DNA from: an uncultured Bacteriovorax sp. | GTDB lineage: Bacteria > Bdellovibrionota > Bacteriovoracia > Bacteriovoracales > Bacteriovoracaceae | Reading direction: 5' to 3' | Length of the DNA stretch: 64,000 nt | Assembly: GCA_946481315.1 (NCBI GenBank) | Contig: CAMLMH010000003.1 | Coordinates: forward strand, 124,001-188,000 | Part shown: positions 50,296-57,832 of the stretch, one piece after another | Numbering within the stretch: the stretch's first letter is position 1 | Layout of the letters: each line of letters opens with the position of its first letter | Translations under genes and position numbers: made by a program | Notes under the pieces: generated by a model | Seen by the model: only the letters and a program-made list of their open reading frames with translations | What the model was told of the DNA's origin: nothing | Databases searched by the model: none

Positions 50296-50521
50296 TCAGA
50301 TTATGGATTGTAAAAAACGAACAGCTTCATTTTCAACTTCTTTCTTCATGACTTCTGCATAGGAATCATCGCGGACAACGATCACAAAATCGATATCTGA
50401 AAATTTGATCCATATTGTTGTTGATCATCGATCCAGCACCCAAAAGGGCAAGCACGCGATCATCTTTTTTAAATAGACTAATGCTTTGATCGATGAGCGG
50501 TTTATGCGTTGACGGAACCAT
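50296..50521 (-). pseudogene. Truncated, frameshifted nucleotidyltransferase
   Basis: The reverse strand opens MVPSTHKPLIDQSISLFKKD and reaches GAGSMINNNMDQ, after which one extra base breaks the frame. Continuing in the next frame gives FSDIDFVIVVRDDSYAEVMK, the DxSDID motif of polymerase-beta-type nucleotidyltransferases such as aminoglycoside adenylyltransferases. A stop follows after about 80 residues, so most of the gene is lost. It overlaps the SRPBCC gene by 20 bases, as a former operon partner. Confidence 0.7.
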
Positions 50522-50951
50522 GGGACAGCTCCTTTGCATAAGATTCCAGCATGGAAATTTCGCGTTCATAAACTGGTGTCAGCATTTTGCGGGTCATGTA
50601 CGCGAACAAAAAATTCGCTTCTCCTTCTGTTTTGATGGTGACGGCAGTTTTGTTGGCACCAACCTCGTCGAAAAGATAGGTGGTAATTGTTCCGTCATCA
50701 ATTGTTTCCCGAATGATTTTTCCCTCTTCCGGGACGGTAACGGTCGCCCGAAAAGTCGTGAGCTTTCCTAGGAATTTGATGTCGCATTCTATGCGGGTTC
50801 CGTGACCGAATCCGCCTTCCAACACTTTTAGAGCGACAAATGGTGGTTTCGGTAAAATGGCCTGATGACCGTTGTGGTAATCGGCGACAATGTTAAAGAG
50901 AATTTCGGAGTGGGCATTGATGGTTTTGGTGACTGAGAGAATTGTTTTCAT
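50502..50951 (-). CDS. SRPBCC-family (polyketide cyclase-like) protein
   Basis: A single START/SRPBCC domain of 149 residues: SVTKTINAHSEILFNIVADYH opens as in polyketide cyclase/dehydrase-like proteins, GTRIECDIKF lies in the middle, and LTPVYEREISMLESYAKEL is the long C-terminal helix that closes the hydrophobic pocket. The ligand is unknown. The downstream gene (nucleotidyltransferase) has decayed. Confidence 0.75.
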   Translation of the reverse strand: MKTILSVTKTINAHSEILFNIVADYHNGHQAILPKPPFVALKVLEGGFGHGTRIECDIKFLGKLTTFRATVTVPEEGKIIRETIDDGTITTYLFDEVGANKTAVTIKTEGEANFLFAYMTRKMLTPVYEREISMLESYAKELSHGSVNA

Positions 50952-50971
50952 GCGGTTTATTGTACTCTGCA

Positions 50972-51042
50972 TCTTCAAAAGGTTCCAGCAGACTTTTTGG
51001 GGGGCGTAGCAATATTAAAAGTGTGGTGGAACCTATAAGAAA
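50972..51042 (+). repeat. REP-like palindromic repeat, full copy
   Basis: AAAAGGTTCCAGCAGACTTT at the left and AAGTGTGGTGGAACCTATAA at the right. It is the left one of two full copies that bracket the Cdd1-like and RAYT genes. Confidence 0.8.
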
Positions 51043-51059
51043 ATGGGTAAGATTAAAAC

Positions 51060-51341
51060 ATGAAAGCGAAAACAGCGGATGAAGCAAAAAAACTTGAAGA
51101 TATTCCCAATATTGGAAAGGCCGTGGCCGAAGACTTACGCATCTTGGGGATTAACAGGCCCTCCGAACTAAAAGGGAAGGATGGTCTTAAACTTTACCTT
51201 CGGCTTAATAAGATAACGGGAGTTCGTCATGATCCCTGCATGTGTGATACTTTTATGGCAGCCGTTGATTTCATGAATGGTGGAAAAACAAAGCCCTGGT
51301 GGGAATTCACAGCACTCAGAAAAAAGTTACTCAAAGATTAA
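51060..51341 (+). CDS. Helix-hairpin-helix protein, Cdd1/pathogenicity-locus family
   Basis: The 93 residues show one helix-hairpin-helix (LEDIPNIGKAVAEDLRILGI) and the family's GVRHDPCMCDTFMAAVDFMNGG and KPWWEFTALRK blocks. These 'pathogenicity locus' (Cdd1) proteins bind DNA and are widespread; the role is not established. It lies directly after a full repeat copy. Confidence 0.85.
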   Translation: MKAKTADEAKKLEDIPNIGKAVAEDLRILGINRPSELKGKDGLKLYLRLNKITGVRHDPCMCDTFMAAVDFMNGGKTKPWWEFTALRKKLLKD

Positions 51342-51426
51342 TAATTTTTTCAGGGGCGTTTTTCAAGTTGTCATATTAGCAGCTTGAAGTTTGGTGGGGT
51401 TCAAACTCATTGATTGAGCCCTTGTT

Positions 51427-52119
51427 ATGCCAAGAAAAAACCTCATCCGCTGTAGTAATCTTCCTTATCACGTGACTTCCCGGTCGAACAATCAAGAATG
51501 GTTTCGCCTACCGATGAGTGAAGTTTGGAAAATCTGTATGGATAGTTTGCGGGAAGCAAATGACTTGCATAAAGTCGAAGTCATTTCATTTGTGCTGATG
51601 AATAATCATTACCATTTACTCGTGCGGACACCGGATTCTAATCTTGATTCCTTTATGTATGAGTTTAATAAAAGACTTGCCCTTTCTTTGAAATCTTCAT
51701 CGGGCAATATCAATCATATACTGGGTGGGCGATATAAATGGTGTCTCATTCAGTCACAAAAATATTTTATGAATTGTTACCGTTACATCTTTCAGAATCC
51801 ATTGCGTGCAATGATTTGCAATCGCTGTGAGGATTATCCTTTTAGCAGTCTTCACTATGCTGTTTTTAATAAGCCTTTTGTTGTTCCTTTGCATGACTCT
51901 TTTGGATTTATGGATCCGCACACACTGAACTGGATAAATGAAACGATTGATAAGGATGAAGTCGCATTCCTTAAACGCAAATTAAAACGAAGCGAATTAA
52001 AAACTATTAAGCTCAGTGGGAGTCGCAAAGCTTGCAGTTTTCCTTACAGGTTCCCTTACAGGTTCCAGGATACTTCTCGTATTGCGCTGCCAGATCAGAA
52101 GGTAGGTGGAACCTGTTAG
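51427..52119 (+). CDS. REP-associated tyrosine transposase (RAYT, Y1 family)
   Basis: A Y1 transposase: LPYHVTSRSNNQEWFRLP opens, VLMNNHYHLLVRT gives the HxH metal site (about residues 56-68), and NCYRYIFQNPLRAM carries the catalytic tyrosine candidate (about 120-123). These are the marks of RAYTs, which use REP palindromes as substrates. The last 26 or so codons (from about FPYRFPYRFQ) are encoded by a full copy of the dispersed repeat, so the enzyme's gene and its target repeats are physically joined. Confidence 0.88.
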   Translation: MPRKNLIRCSNLPYHVTSRSNNQEWFRLPMSEVWKICMDSLREANDLHKVEVISFVLMNNHYHLLVRTPDSNLDSFMYEFNKRLALSLKSSSGNINHILGGRYKWCLIQSQKYFMNCYRYIFQNPLRAMICNRCEDYPFSSLHYAVFNKPFVVPLHDSFGFMDPHTLNWINETIDKDEVAFLKRKLKRSELKTIKLSGSRKACSFPYRFPYRFQDTSRIALPDQKVGGTC

Positions 52120-52120
52120 A
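52041..52120 (+). repeat. REP-like palindromic repeat, full copy within the RAYT gene end
   Basis: TCCTTACAGGTTCCCTTACA with the left arm doubled, GCGCTGCCAGATCAG in the core and GGTAGGTGGAACCTGTTAGA at the right. It encodes the transposase C-terminus and overlaps the end of the lipoprotein gene on the other strand. Confidence 0.85.
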
Positions 52121-52520
52121 TTTTGTAGTTTTTAATAATGTAATTCCAGTTGGTCTGTAATTGATTGAGTGTCACCTGCAATTCCTGACTCTTTTCAATA
52201 CGGTCTTGTCCCTCGGCCTTTTTAACTTCTTCAAGCTGAATCACTGAACGGTTATAAGTTTTGCGTAAATTATCAAATTGCTGACGCAACTTTACCCGTT
52301 CTTTTTCGTCTTTAATTGAAGCAAGCTTTTTATTGATATTGATGCGTTCGATTCTCTTTTTGAAATCGCTAATGAGGCGTGCTTCATCGGAAAATTGACC
52401 TATGGAACTAGGGGCACGCTCAAGTGTTCGCAGTTCCGGTGTTTCGCCCCGGTCACAAGCACTTAAAGACAGGCACATTAACATAGCTAGGCCAATTGAG
52501 TTTAAAGGATACTTTTTCAT
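52116..52520 (-). CDS. Lipoprotein, helical (paralogue of 53621)
   Basis: The ATG at 52520 with GAGGACCAC upstream starts a lipoprotein signal peptide ending LSLSACDRG (lipobox LSAC). The mature part is a charged helix (RLISDFKKRIERININKKLA; KERVKLRQQFDNLRKTYN) and ends NWNYIIKNYKI. Its architecture and ending are shared by the lipoprotein at 53621. A frame extension to 52679 covers a repeat copy and is not used. Confidence 0.75.
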   Translation of the reverse strand: MKKYPLNSIGLAMLMCLSLSACDRGETPELRTLERAPSSIGQFSDEARLISDFKKRIERININKKLASIKDEKERVKLRQQFDNLRKTYNRSVIQLEEVKKAEGQDRIEKSQELQVTLNQLQTNWNYIIKNYKI

Positions 52521-52550
52521 GTGGTCCTCCTCGGGTGAAGAACCTTCCAG

Positions 52551-52616
52551 AAAGGTGCCAGGATACTTTTTGTCGTGCATCGCTGCACTTAAAGTCTGCT
52601 GGCACCTGTAAGAAAT
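52551..52616 (+). repeat. REP-like palindromic repeat, full copy
   Basis: AAAGGTGCCAGGATACTTTT, TGCATCGCTGCAC in the core and AGTCTGCTGGCACCTGTAAG at the right. Confidence 0.8.
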
Positions 52617-52627
52617 GAGGTAAGAAA

Positions 52628-53053
52628 TTACATGCGGCCAAGAACGTGTGAAATAGTCTGGAAATTTTGATTCACACACATCACGAAAAAACCATCAAGA
52701 GTAGCGCGATTATAGTTGGTGCATGTTTGAAGGTAAACGCTTCCACGCAACTGGCGCTCGACTTCACGAAAATTAGTATTAATACAGTTAGTGTAAAAAT
52801 AATCCACTTCATTGCCGTAGTTCACACACATCGGCATGAATCCTCCAATTACTCTTGAAATTGAGGAGAAGTTGGAATTTACGCAGCTTTGATAGCCGTA
52901 ATTCACACCTTGACCGTAGTTCTGACAATATTGCAGATAAATGGGAATCCCTTTTTCTATATCTTCCATACCTAAAGAAACTTGCTCTTCTGAAGCATGG
53001 GTGAATGTCATAAGTCCAAAAGAGAGGAATAGGGCGGTGATGAGATTTTTCAT
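52628..53053 (-). CDS. Exported protein with three cysteine-containing repeats
   Basis: Following a signal peptide (KNLITALFLSFGLMTFTHA) the protein contains three tandem units of about 34 residues, each with C-x-N-Y, 9 to 11 residues, C-[VI]-N-x-N-F: CQNYGQGVNYGYQSCVNSNF, CVNYGNEVDYFYTNCINTNF and a third with CTNYN and CVNQNF. Each unit probably forms one disulfide-bonded hairpin. The family is unknown to me; it resembles no eight-Cys pattern. Its position between repeat copies and lipoprotein genes gives no functional hint. Confidence 0.7.
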   Translation of the reverse strand: MKNLITALFLSFGLMTFTHASEEQVSLGMEDIEKGIPIYLQYCQNYGQGVNYGYQSCVNSNFSSISRVIGGFMPMCVNYGNEVDYFYTNCINTNFREVERQLRGSVYLQTCTNYNRATLDGFFVMCVNQNFQTISHVLGRM

Positions 53054-53122
53054 TAATGTCTCCTGATAAACATGATCCCCTTTAGATTAAAGGGTACGTA
53101 TCCATCCGGCAAGTTCAGGAGC

Positions 53123-53515
53123 TTAAGATTGCAAGTGAAAAGTCAACGCTTGTCTGATATTTGGCGGTATTGGAGTAGATTTTTGTGCTTGATAATCAAA
53201 ATGCACCAGCACAGATCGCGTGCGACATATCGGAGTATTATTTTGAAGGGCTTCCTGCACGAGAGTAAAAGAGGAGGTGCCGATTTTCTCCACCCAGGTG
53301 TGAATAGTGGCGGGGAGTTGGTATTGCCCCTGGGCAAGAAAGTCAGTTTCGGCGCGGGCTATGATGAGGTTCCATTTTTTAGGATCGAGATCCGGAACAA
53401 ACAAGGCGAAGATCGGACGGCGGGCCTCTTCAAACCAGGTCAGATAAGTGGCGTTGTTAATATGCCCTAAGGCATCAGTGTCATTAAAGCGTGGTGTGAG
53501 TTGATGGGTGAGCAT
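53123..53515 (-). CDS. 4HBT-type acyl-CoA thioesterase
   Basis: A hotdog-fold protein of 130 residues with the 4HBT signature FNDTDALGHINNATYLTWFEE, in which the aspartate and histidine/asparagine positions of YbgC-like thioesterases are present, and IARAETDFLAQGQY following. It likely hydrolyses acyl-CoA. It is the only enzyme among the small exported proteins here. Confidence 0.88.
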   Translation of the reverse strand: MLTHQLTPRFNDTDALGHINNATYLTWFEEARRPIFALFVPDLDPKKWNLIIARAETDFLAQGQYQLPATIHTWVEKIGTSSFTLVQEALQNNTPICRTRSVLVHFDYQAQKSTPIPPNIRQALTFHLQS

Positions 53516-53533
53516 GCGTCTATTCTAACATTT

Positions 53534-53625
53534 TTTCTTACAGGTGCCAGCAGACTTTTAGTATTGCACTGCCTGACAAGAAGTGTGGTGGAACCTGTTA
53601 GAAGAACCTGTTAGAACCTGTTAGA
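53534..53625 (+). repeat. REP-like palindromic repeat, full copy with tandem tail
   Basis: TTTTCTTACAGGTGCCAGCA at the left, TATTGCACTGCCTGAC in the core, AAGTGTGGTGGAACCTGTTA at the right, then GAACCTGTTA repeated twice more up to the lipoprotein stop. Confidence 0.85.
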
Positions 53626-54061
53626 TTTCGTAATTAGCGACAATAAACTCGTAACTCATCTGCATATCATCGATCGATTGATTGAGCTCCTGGTGTTTGG
53701 TCTCTAGTTCCACGCCCGAAGCCTGTTCCGCAGCTTCCAGCATAAGCAGCGACTGCGAATAAAGGCCGTTGAGATTATCCAGTAAGAGGCGGAGCCTTTC
53801 TTTTTCTTCTCGGTTTGAAATTCTCGCCATGGCCCCTTCAACATCAAGAGAGTTTATTTTTTGAGCGAGGCTGCGAATCAACTTGGCCTCTTCATCGGTG
53901 GTCGCTAGAGTTACGAAAGTCGCAGGTCCACGACCAATGGAGGAACGCGCGGGCTCGCGTCGGATGCGGTTTTCGTCGGGCTCTTTTTCCGACAGGCAGG
54001 ATGTTAAACTCAGAGCAGTCAACAGGTGTATAGCAATTAAGATATGAAAAGCTTTAAACAT
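53621..54061 (-). CDS. Lipoprotein, helical (paralogue of 52116)
   Basis: A signal peptide ends LSLTSCLSEKE (lipobox LTSC); the mature part has an Arg/Ser-rich start (RREPARSSIGRGP) and charged helices (EEAKLIRSLAQKINSLDVEG; EEKERLRLLLDNLNGLYSQS), and ends EFIVANYEI, matching the ending YIIKNYKI of the gene at 52116. Both are therefore members of one small lipoprotein family. Its final codons touch a repeat tail. Confidence 0.72.
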   Translation of the reverse strand: MFKAFHILIAIHLLTALSLTSCLSEKEPDENRIRREPARSSIGRGPATFVTLATTDEEAKLIRSLAQKINSLDVEGAMARISNREEKERLRLLLDNLNGLYSQSLLMLEAAEQASGVELETKHQELNQSIDDMQMSYEFIVANYEI

Positions 54062-54130
54062 GACGAACTCCCTATTAGAGACACAGGGAAGAGTTCAAGA
54101 AAGGTGCCGCAATTGCAGATTATTTGTTAG

Positions 54131-54178
54131 CCACTGCAACACTAAAAGGTAGGTGGAACCTGAAAGGAACCTGAAAGA
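54131..54178 (+). repeat. REP-like palindromic repeat, right part
   Basis: CCACTGCAACACTAAAAGGT, then AGGTGGAACCTGAAAGGAAC with a doubled tail. It ends 4 bases before the DUF488 start and supplies that gene's upstream region. Confidence 0.7.
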
Positions 54179-54182
54179 GAAC

Positions 54183-54722
54183 ATGAAAGAAAAAAGAATC
54201 TACACGCTTGGACATTCTACTCACACCACCCGCGAGCTGATGAAAATGCTTAAGTCATTTTCTATTGAAGTGCTGGTGGATATTCGTCATTATCCGGGAT
54301 CGCGCCATTGTCCGCAATTTGGAAAAGCGCGATTGAAAAGAAGTCTGGAGCGAAATGGTCTGGAGTACGTGCATATGGTGGAGTTAGGTGGACGTCGCCG
54401 CCCGGATAAGGAATCAGAGGAAAATGGAGGCTGGCGTAGTCCGCAGTTTAAAGGTTATGCCGATTATATGCAGACCAAAGAATTTAAGTCGGCGCTTAAA
54501 GAGCTGATGAAGCTCGCCAAAAAAAAGACAGTGGCGATCATGTGTTCGGAAGCCGTACCGTGGCGCTGCCATCGTTCACTAGTGGGAGACGCGCTTTTAG
54601 CTTATGACTTTGAAGTGTTAGATATCTTTGCTCCAAAAAAAGCAAAGGCACATAAGCCGATTCCCTTTGCGCACTTTTATGGCAATGAAGTGACCTATCC
54701 TCCTTATGAAGAAAATGCTTAA
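54183..54722 (+). CDS. DUF488 family protein
   Basis: The start KRIYTLGHSTHTTRELMKML and EVLVDIRHYPGSRHCPQF, followed by VHMVELGGRR and the metal-like IMCSEAVPWRCHRSLVG, are diagnostic of DUF488. Members carry a conserved cysteine and His-rich site; function is not firmly known. The 5' frame upstream (to 54153) is repeat-derived and I exclude it. It is the last gene with a repeat copy before the mla region. Confidence 0.88.
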   Translation: MKEKRIYTLGHSTHTTRELMKMLKSFSIEVLVDIRHYPGSRHCPQFGKARLKRSLERNGLEYVHMVELGGRRRPDKESEENGGWRSPQFKGYADYMQTKEFKSALKELMKLAKKKTVAIMCSEAVPWRCHRSLVGDALLAYDFEVLDIFAPKKAKAHKPIPFAHFYGNEVTYPPYEENA

Positions 54723-55406
54723 TTAAAGTTTTCCGCCGCTCAGGCAGGTATCAATCGCCGCAGGAGAAGTGAGAGCGGCACAGGTTTGGATTTCCTGCAC
54801 TGTCTGCAGATTGCCCTCCAGGCAGGGTTTGATATGTGTGCGGGGAAGATCATTGCAGGCATTGATGGCGGCAGGAGAGCGACGTTCTCCGTTTAAACAA
54901 TACATGGTGAAGTCGGAATGCAGTGAATAGCAGGCGCGAATAGATTCAACATTGTTATGCAGACTATTTAAACAAACGGTGCGATAGGGAGCTGCGAGCG
55001 TCTCACACTCGCGGATGACCCCAACAGGTTTGTGATCGGCAGAAAGACAAAGCAGAGCCTGATCAGCCGGAAGAGAAAAACATGCGCTGATACTTGCCGG
55101 AGAATCAAGCCATCCCCGCAGACAGGCTTCATCATAGGGAGAAAGTAGTCCGCGACAGGCATTGATAGATTCAGTTTTTTTTCTTCCGCCTTCCAGACAA
55201 AGATTTATCAGTGCACTCGGTAGAGCAGCACAGGCCGCAATACTCTTTGGATCAGATTGGTTTCCTTTAAGACAGCTGGTTAGATTTTCTTCCGGCAGCG
55301 CTGAACATGAGCGGATCTGTCTTGCATTGGCATTTCCGCTTTGAGCGAAAAGCTGTAATGCCGGACAGAGATAAAAACATAACAACAAGATGACACCTTT
55401 TTTCAT
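54723..55406 (-). CDS. Exported protein of eight Cys-pair tandem repeats
   Basis: After a signal peptide (KKGVILLLCFYLCPALQLFAQ) eight units of about 25 residues follow one another, each with C-x-x-L, then C-L after 7 or 8 more residues (for example CSALPEENLTSCLKG, CAALPSALINLCLEG, CFSLPADQALLCLSA, CETLAAPYRTVCLNS). The intervals are short loops such as NQSDPKSIAA. Each unit should form a disulfide-bonded helical hairpin, giving a solenoid. I do not recognise a named family. The start at 55406 was chosen for the signal peptide. Confidence 0.75.
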   Translation of the reverse strand: MKKGVILLLCFYLCPALQLFAQSGNANARQIRSCSALPEENLTSCLKGNQSDPKSIAACAALPSALINLCLEGGRKKTESINACRGLLSPYDEACLRGWLDSPASISACFSLPADQALLCLSADHKPVGVIRECETLAAPYRTVCLNSLHNNVESIRACYSLHSDFTMYCLNGERRSPAAINACNDLPRTHIKPCLEGNLQTVQEIQTCAALTSPAAIDTCLSGGKL

Positions 55407-55538
55407 GAACAAAGTTTTTGCGATCTTTTTAATCGTGTAAAGATGAACTGTGACAATTGGCACTCATGGTCTTTTGGAAGGGCCATCAGCAGCGCTAGGA
55501 TGAAATTGATCAGTCCCTTGTTACCCGAGGAGAAAGTC

Positions 55539-56270
55539 ATGAAAAAACAATTTAAAAAAAATCTGCTGGCACTTAGTGTATTGCTGATTGCCGGAAATTT
55601 ATCTGCACAGGAAGGAACAGCATCATCGGCTGATGAATTCCGCAAACTGCAACAGCTGCAGGATAAAAACGTGCCTGTTGAACAAAATACAATAACCGTG
55701 TCGAATTCGCCAACCCAGATTCGTCCGGCCGAGTCTGTAAACCTTCCGCAAAATGCAGCCCGTGGGATTTCACCGCAGGATCTGAAAAAATTGCAGCTGA
55801 AATATGACCAGGAAAATGCTCGTATGAACATGGATCATATTAAAAAAATGCGACAGAAAGCGATCAATAACGCCGCAAAAGTTTTTGATACAATGCTGGC
55901 CCGCCAGCAGGAACTTCAAAAAATGAGCCGCAATAATATTTTAAATAACAAAGACGGTACGGAAGTTATGCAGCGGGCTCAGGAAATACAAAAAGAAATT
56001 GCTGATCTCTCCGCCAGTCTGAATAAGGCCATGGAGCAGGAATCGATTGCCTTCCAGAAAATGATGCAACAACGGACTGTACAACTGGCCACTGAAACAG
56101 CGGCCATTTCAGTTCAGCCGGTTAACCGCTCAGAGCCAAGTAGACCGTTGGACCCTCGCGGGCCGGCCAGCACTTCTGTAGTTCGCCAGCCTGCCTCAGA
56201 TGACGCCCAATCAGCTGATCAGACGACAGAACAGAAGAAAAACAAACCCGAGCAAGGCACTCGGAAATAG
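55539..56270 (+). CDS. Exported coiled-coil protein A (paralogue of 58736), 5' of the mla-like operon
   Basis: GAGGAGAAAGTC precedes the ATG at 55539. A signal peptide (NLLALSVLLIAGNLSA) is followed by a long helical region (LKYDQENARMNMDHIKKMRQ to ESIAFQKMMQQRTVQLATE, about residues 90-205) and a Pro/Ser-rich tail. The helical region aligns with that of the gene at 58736 (QENA, HI-KMR, NNILNNKDGTE against RESILSGKDNSE). It lies 45 bases before mlaE and may share its transcript; a periplasmic or outer-membrane-associated partner of the transporter is inferred. Confidence 0.7.
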   Translation: MKKQFKKNLLALSVLLIAGNLSAQEGTASSADEFRKLQQLQDKNVPVEQNTITVSNSPTQIRPAESVNLPQNAARGISPQDLKKLQLKYDQENARMNMDHIKKMRQKAINNAAKVFDTMLARQQELQKMSRNNILNNKDGTEVMQRAQEIQKEIADLSASLNKAMEQESIAFQKMMQQRTVQLATETAAISVQPVNRSEPSRPLDPRGPASTSVVRQPASDDAQSADQTTEQKKNKPEQGTRK

Positions 56271-56315
56271 ATTTGTTTTAGCTAAGTTCATTTTATCCCG
56301 AATAGCCTGCTAGCT

Positions 56316-57119
56316 ATGCTACAGGCAATTGATAATATCGGAAAACAAGCAATCGATTCATGTAAGACCATCAAAGCGATGGTCTTATTTGTCTATTTAT
56401 CACTGCGATCAACTCTTAGTGATTATCACCGTCGCAATATCCGGCCGGTGTTATCCATCATGCTTTCTCAGATTTATTTTACCGGCTATCAGGCGCTGCC
56501 GCTTATTACATTCATTGCTCTGGCCACAGGTAGTATCATTGTCCTGCAATCCACAGCACAGCTCTCATTGTTTGGGTCACAGGAAATGATGGGTAAGATT
56601 CTGGTTGTGACAATTATACGTGAGCTCGGCCCCATGCTGACAGCTTTGATTGTCATTGCCCGATCCGGAACGGCCGTTGCCACGGAACTAGGTTCAATGC
56701 AGGTTAATAAAGAAATTGAAGCCCTTCGGATGATGAGTATAGAGCCTCTCGGTTATGTTGTTTTTCCTCGTTTAGTTGGAGGAATTATCAGTCTTATATG
56801 TCTTGCATTTTATTTTAACTGCATTGCTTTACTGGGCGGATATTTAGTGAGCAATATGGTGAGCGAATTATCGTTTAGTTTTTATCTGGATGTTCTGGCC
56901 CAGGCACTTTCAGCTGATGATTTCATTTTGAATGTTTTAAAGAATGCGATTTCCGGTCTGATTATTTTCAGCATTGCCACTTATCGGGGAATGAATATCA
57001 AAGGAGCTCCCCATGAAGTTCCGATTGCTACAACCAAAGCAGTCGTCCAGAGCATAATTTGTGTTGTTGCTTTTAATCTTTCAATGACAATTATACTTTT
57101 TGCCCGGGCGTTTCTATGA
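56316..57119 (+). CDS. mlaE: MlaE-family ABC permease
   Basis: This 267-residue permease has about six helices and family landmarks: FTGYQALPLITFIALATGSI, then ELGPMLTALIVIARSGTAVATELGSM and INKEIEALRMM-like QVNKEIEALRMMSIEPLGYV, typical of MlaE/YrbE (PF02405). It moves phospholipids between membranes with MlaF and MlaD. The gene stop overlaps mlaF by 4 bases. Confidence 0.9.
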   Translation: MLQAIDNIGKQAIDSCKTIKAMVLFVYLSLRSTLSDYHRRNIRPVLSIMLSQIYFTGYQALPLITFIALATGSIIVLQSTAQLSLFGSQEMMGKILVVTIIRELGPMLTALIVIARSGTAVATELGSMQVNKEIEALRMMSIEPLGYVVFPRLVGGIISLICLAFYFNCIALLGGYLVSNMVSELSFSFYLDVLAQALSADDFILNVLKNAISGLIIFSIATYRGMNIKGAPHEVPIATTKAVVQSIICVVAFNLSMTIILFARAFL

Positions 57120-57832
57120 ACAGAGCACAGTTGCATGACATTGAGTTGCGTTCTGTGGATTTTGCTTACGCAGACGGAGAGAAAATTTTCAATCAGGTTT
57201 CTTTTCGCTTTGATCAGCAGGAAGTTTATTACCTGCAGGGACCGCGCGGATCTGGAAAAACCACTCTGATGAAGATATTGCTGGGATTAAATCAACCGGC
57301 TTCCGGAGAGTATTTGATCAACGAGCGCAATGTCGGTGATTTTAGCTTCAGCGATTTTGATGTATACCGACTCAATATGGGATACGCTTTTGATGTTGGC
57401 GGACTGATTAATAATCTTACTCTTTACGAAAATTTTAAACTGGTGCTGGATTATCATCAATATCTCCCTGCTGCTGAAAGATACGAATACATCATTAACA
57501 TGATGAACCGTTTTGATCTCGATCAGCAAAAGCATCTTCGTCCCGCTCACGTCTCCGGCAGTTCCCGTAAAGCTGCTAATTTGCTGCGAGCTTTTTTATT
57601 ACATCCCCAGATGCTGATTCTCAATGATCCTACGCAGGGACTAAGCCCGGAACACATACCTCTATTGACTGCCATGATCAGTGAATATCGGGCAAAATAT
57701 GCTTTGAAATACGTCATCATCTCCAGCGATGATCTGAACTTAAAACAGCTTTTGCCGGGGATTACAATCAATGTAACCAGCAATGGTCTGATAAAAATGG
57801 AAAATATTCTCTCAAGCAAGCGAGCAGCCTGA
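57116..57832 (+). CDS. mlaF: MlaF-like ABC ATPase with degenerate catalytic motifs
   Basis: The Walker A motif GPRGSGKTTLMK is intact, but the signature reads VSGSSRKAANL where LSGGxxRR is expected, Walker B reads MLILNDPTQGL (Asn for the Mg-binding Asp, Asp for the catalytic Glu), and the H-loop is YVIISSDDLN without histidine. A normal ABC ATPase would need these residues, so hydrolysis may be slow or absent. Position and the overlap with mlaE and mlaD (1 base) still make it the transporter ATPase. Confidence 0.85.
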   Translation: MNRAQLHDIELRSVDFAYADGEKIFNQVSFRFDQQEVYYLQGPRGSGKTTLMKILLGLNQPASGEYLINERNVGDFSFSDFDVYRLNMGYAFDVGGLINNLTLYENFKLVLDYHQYLPAAERYEYIINMMNRFDLDQQKHLRPAHVSGSSRKAANLLRAFLLHPQMLILNDPTQGLSPEHIPLLTAMISEYRAKYALKYVIISSDDLNLKQLLPGITINVTSNGLIKMENILSSKRAA

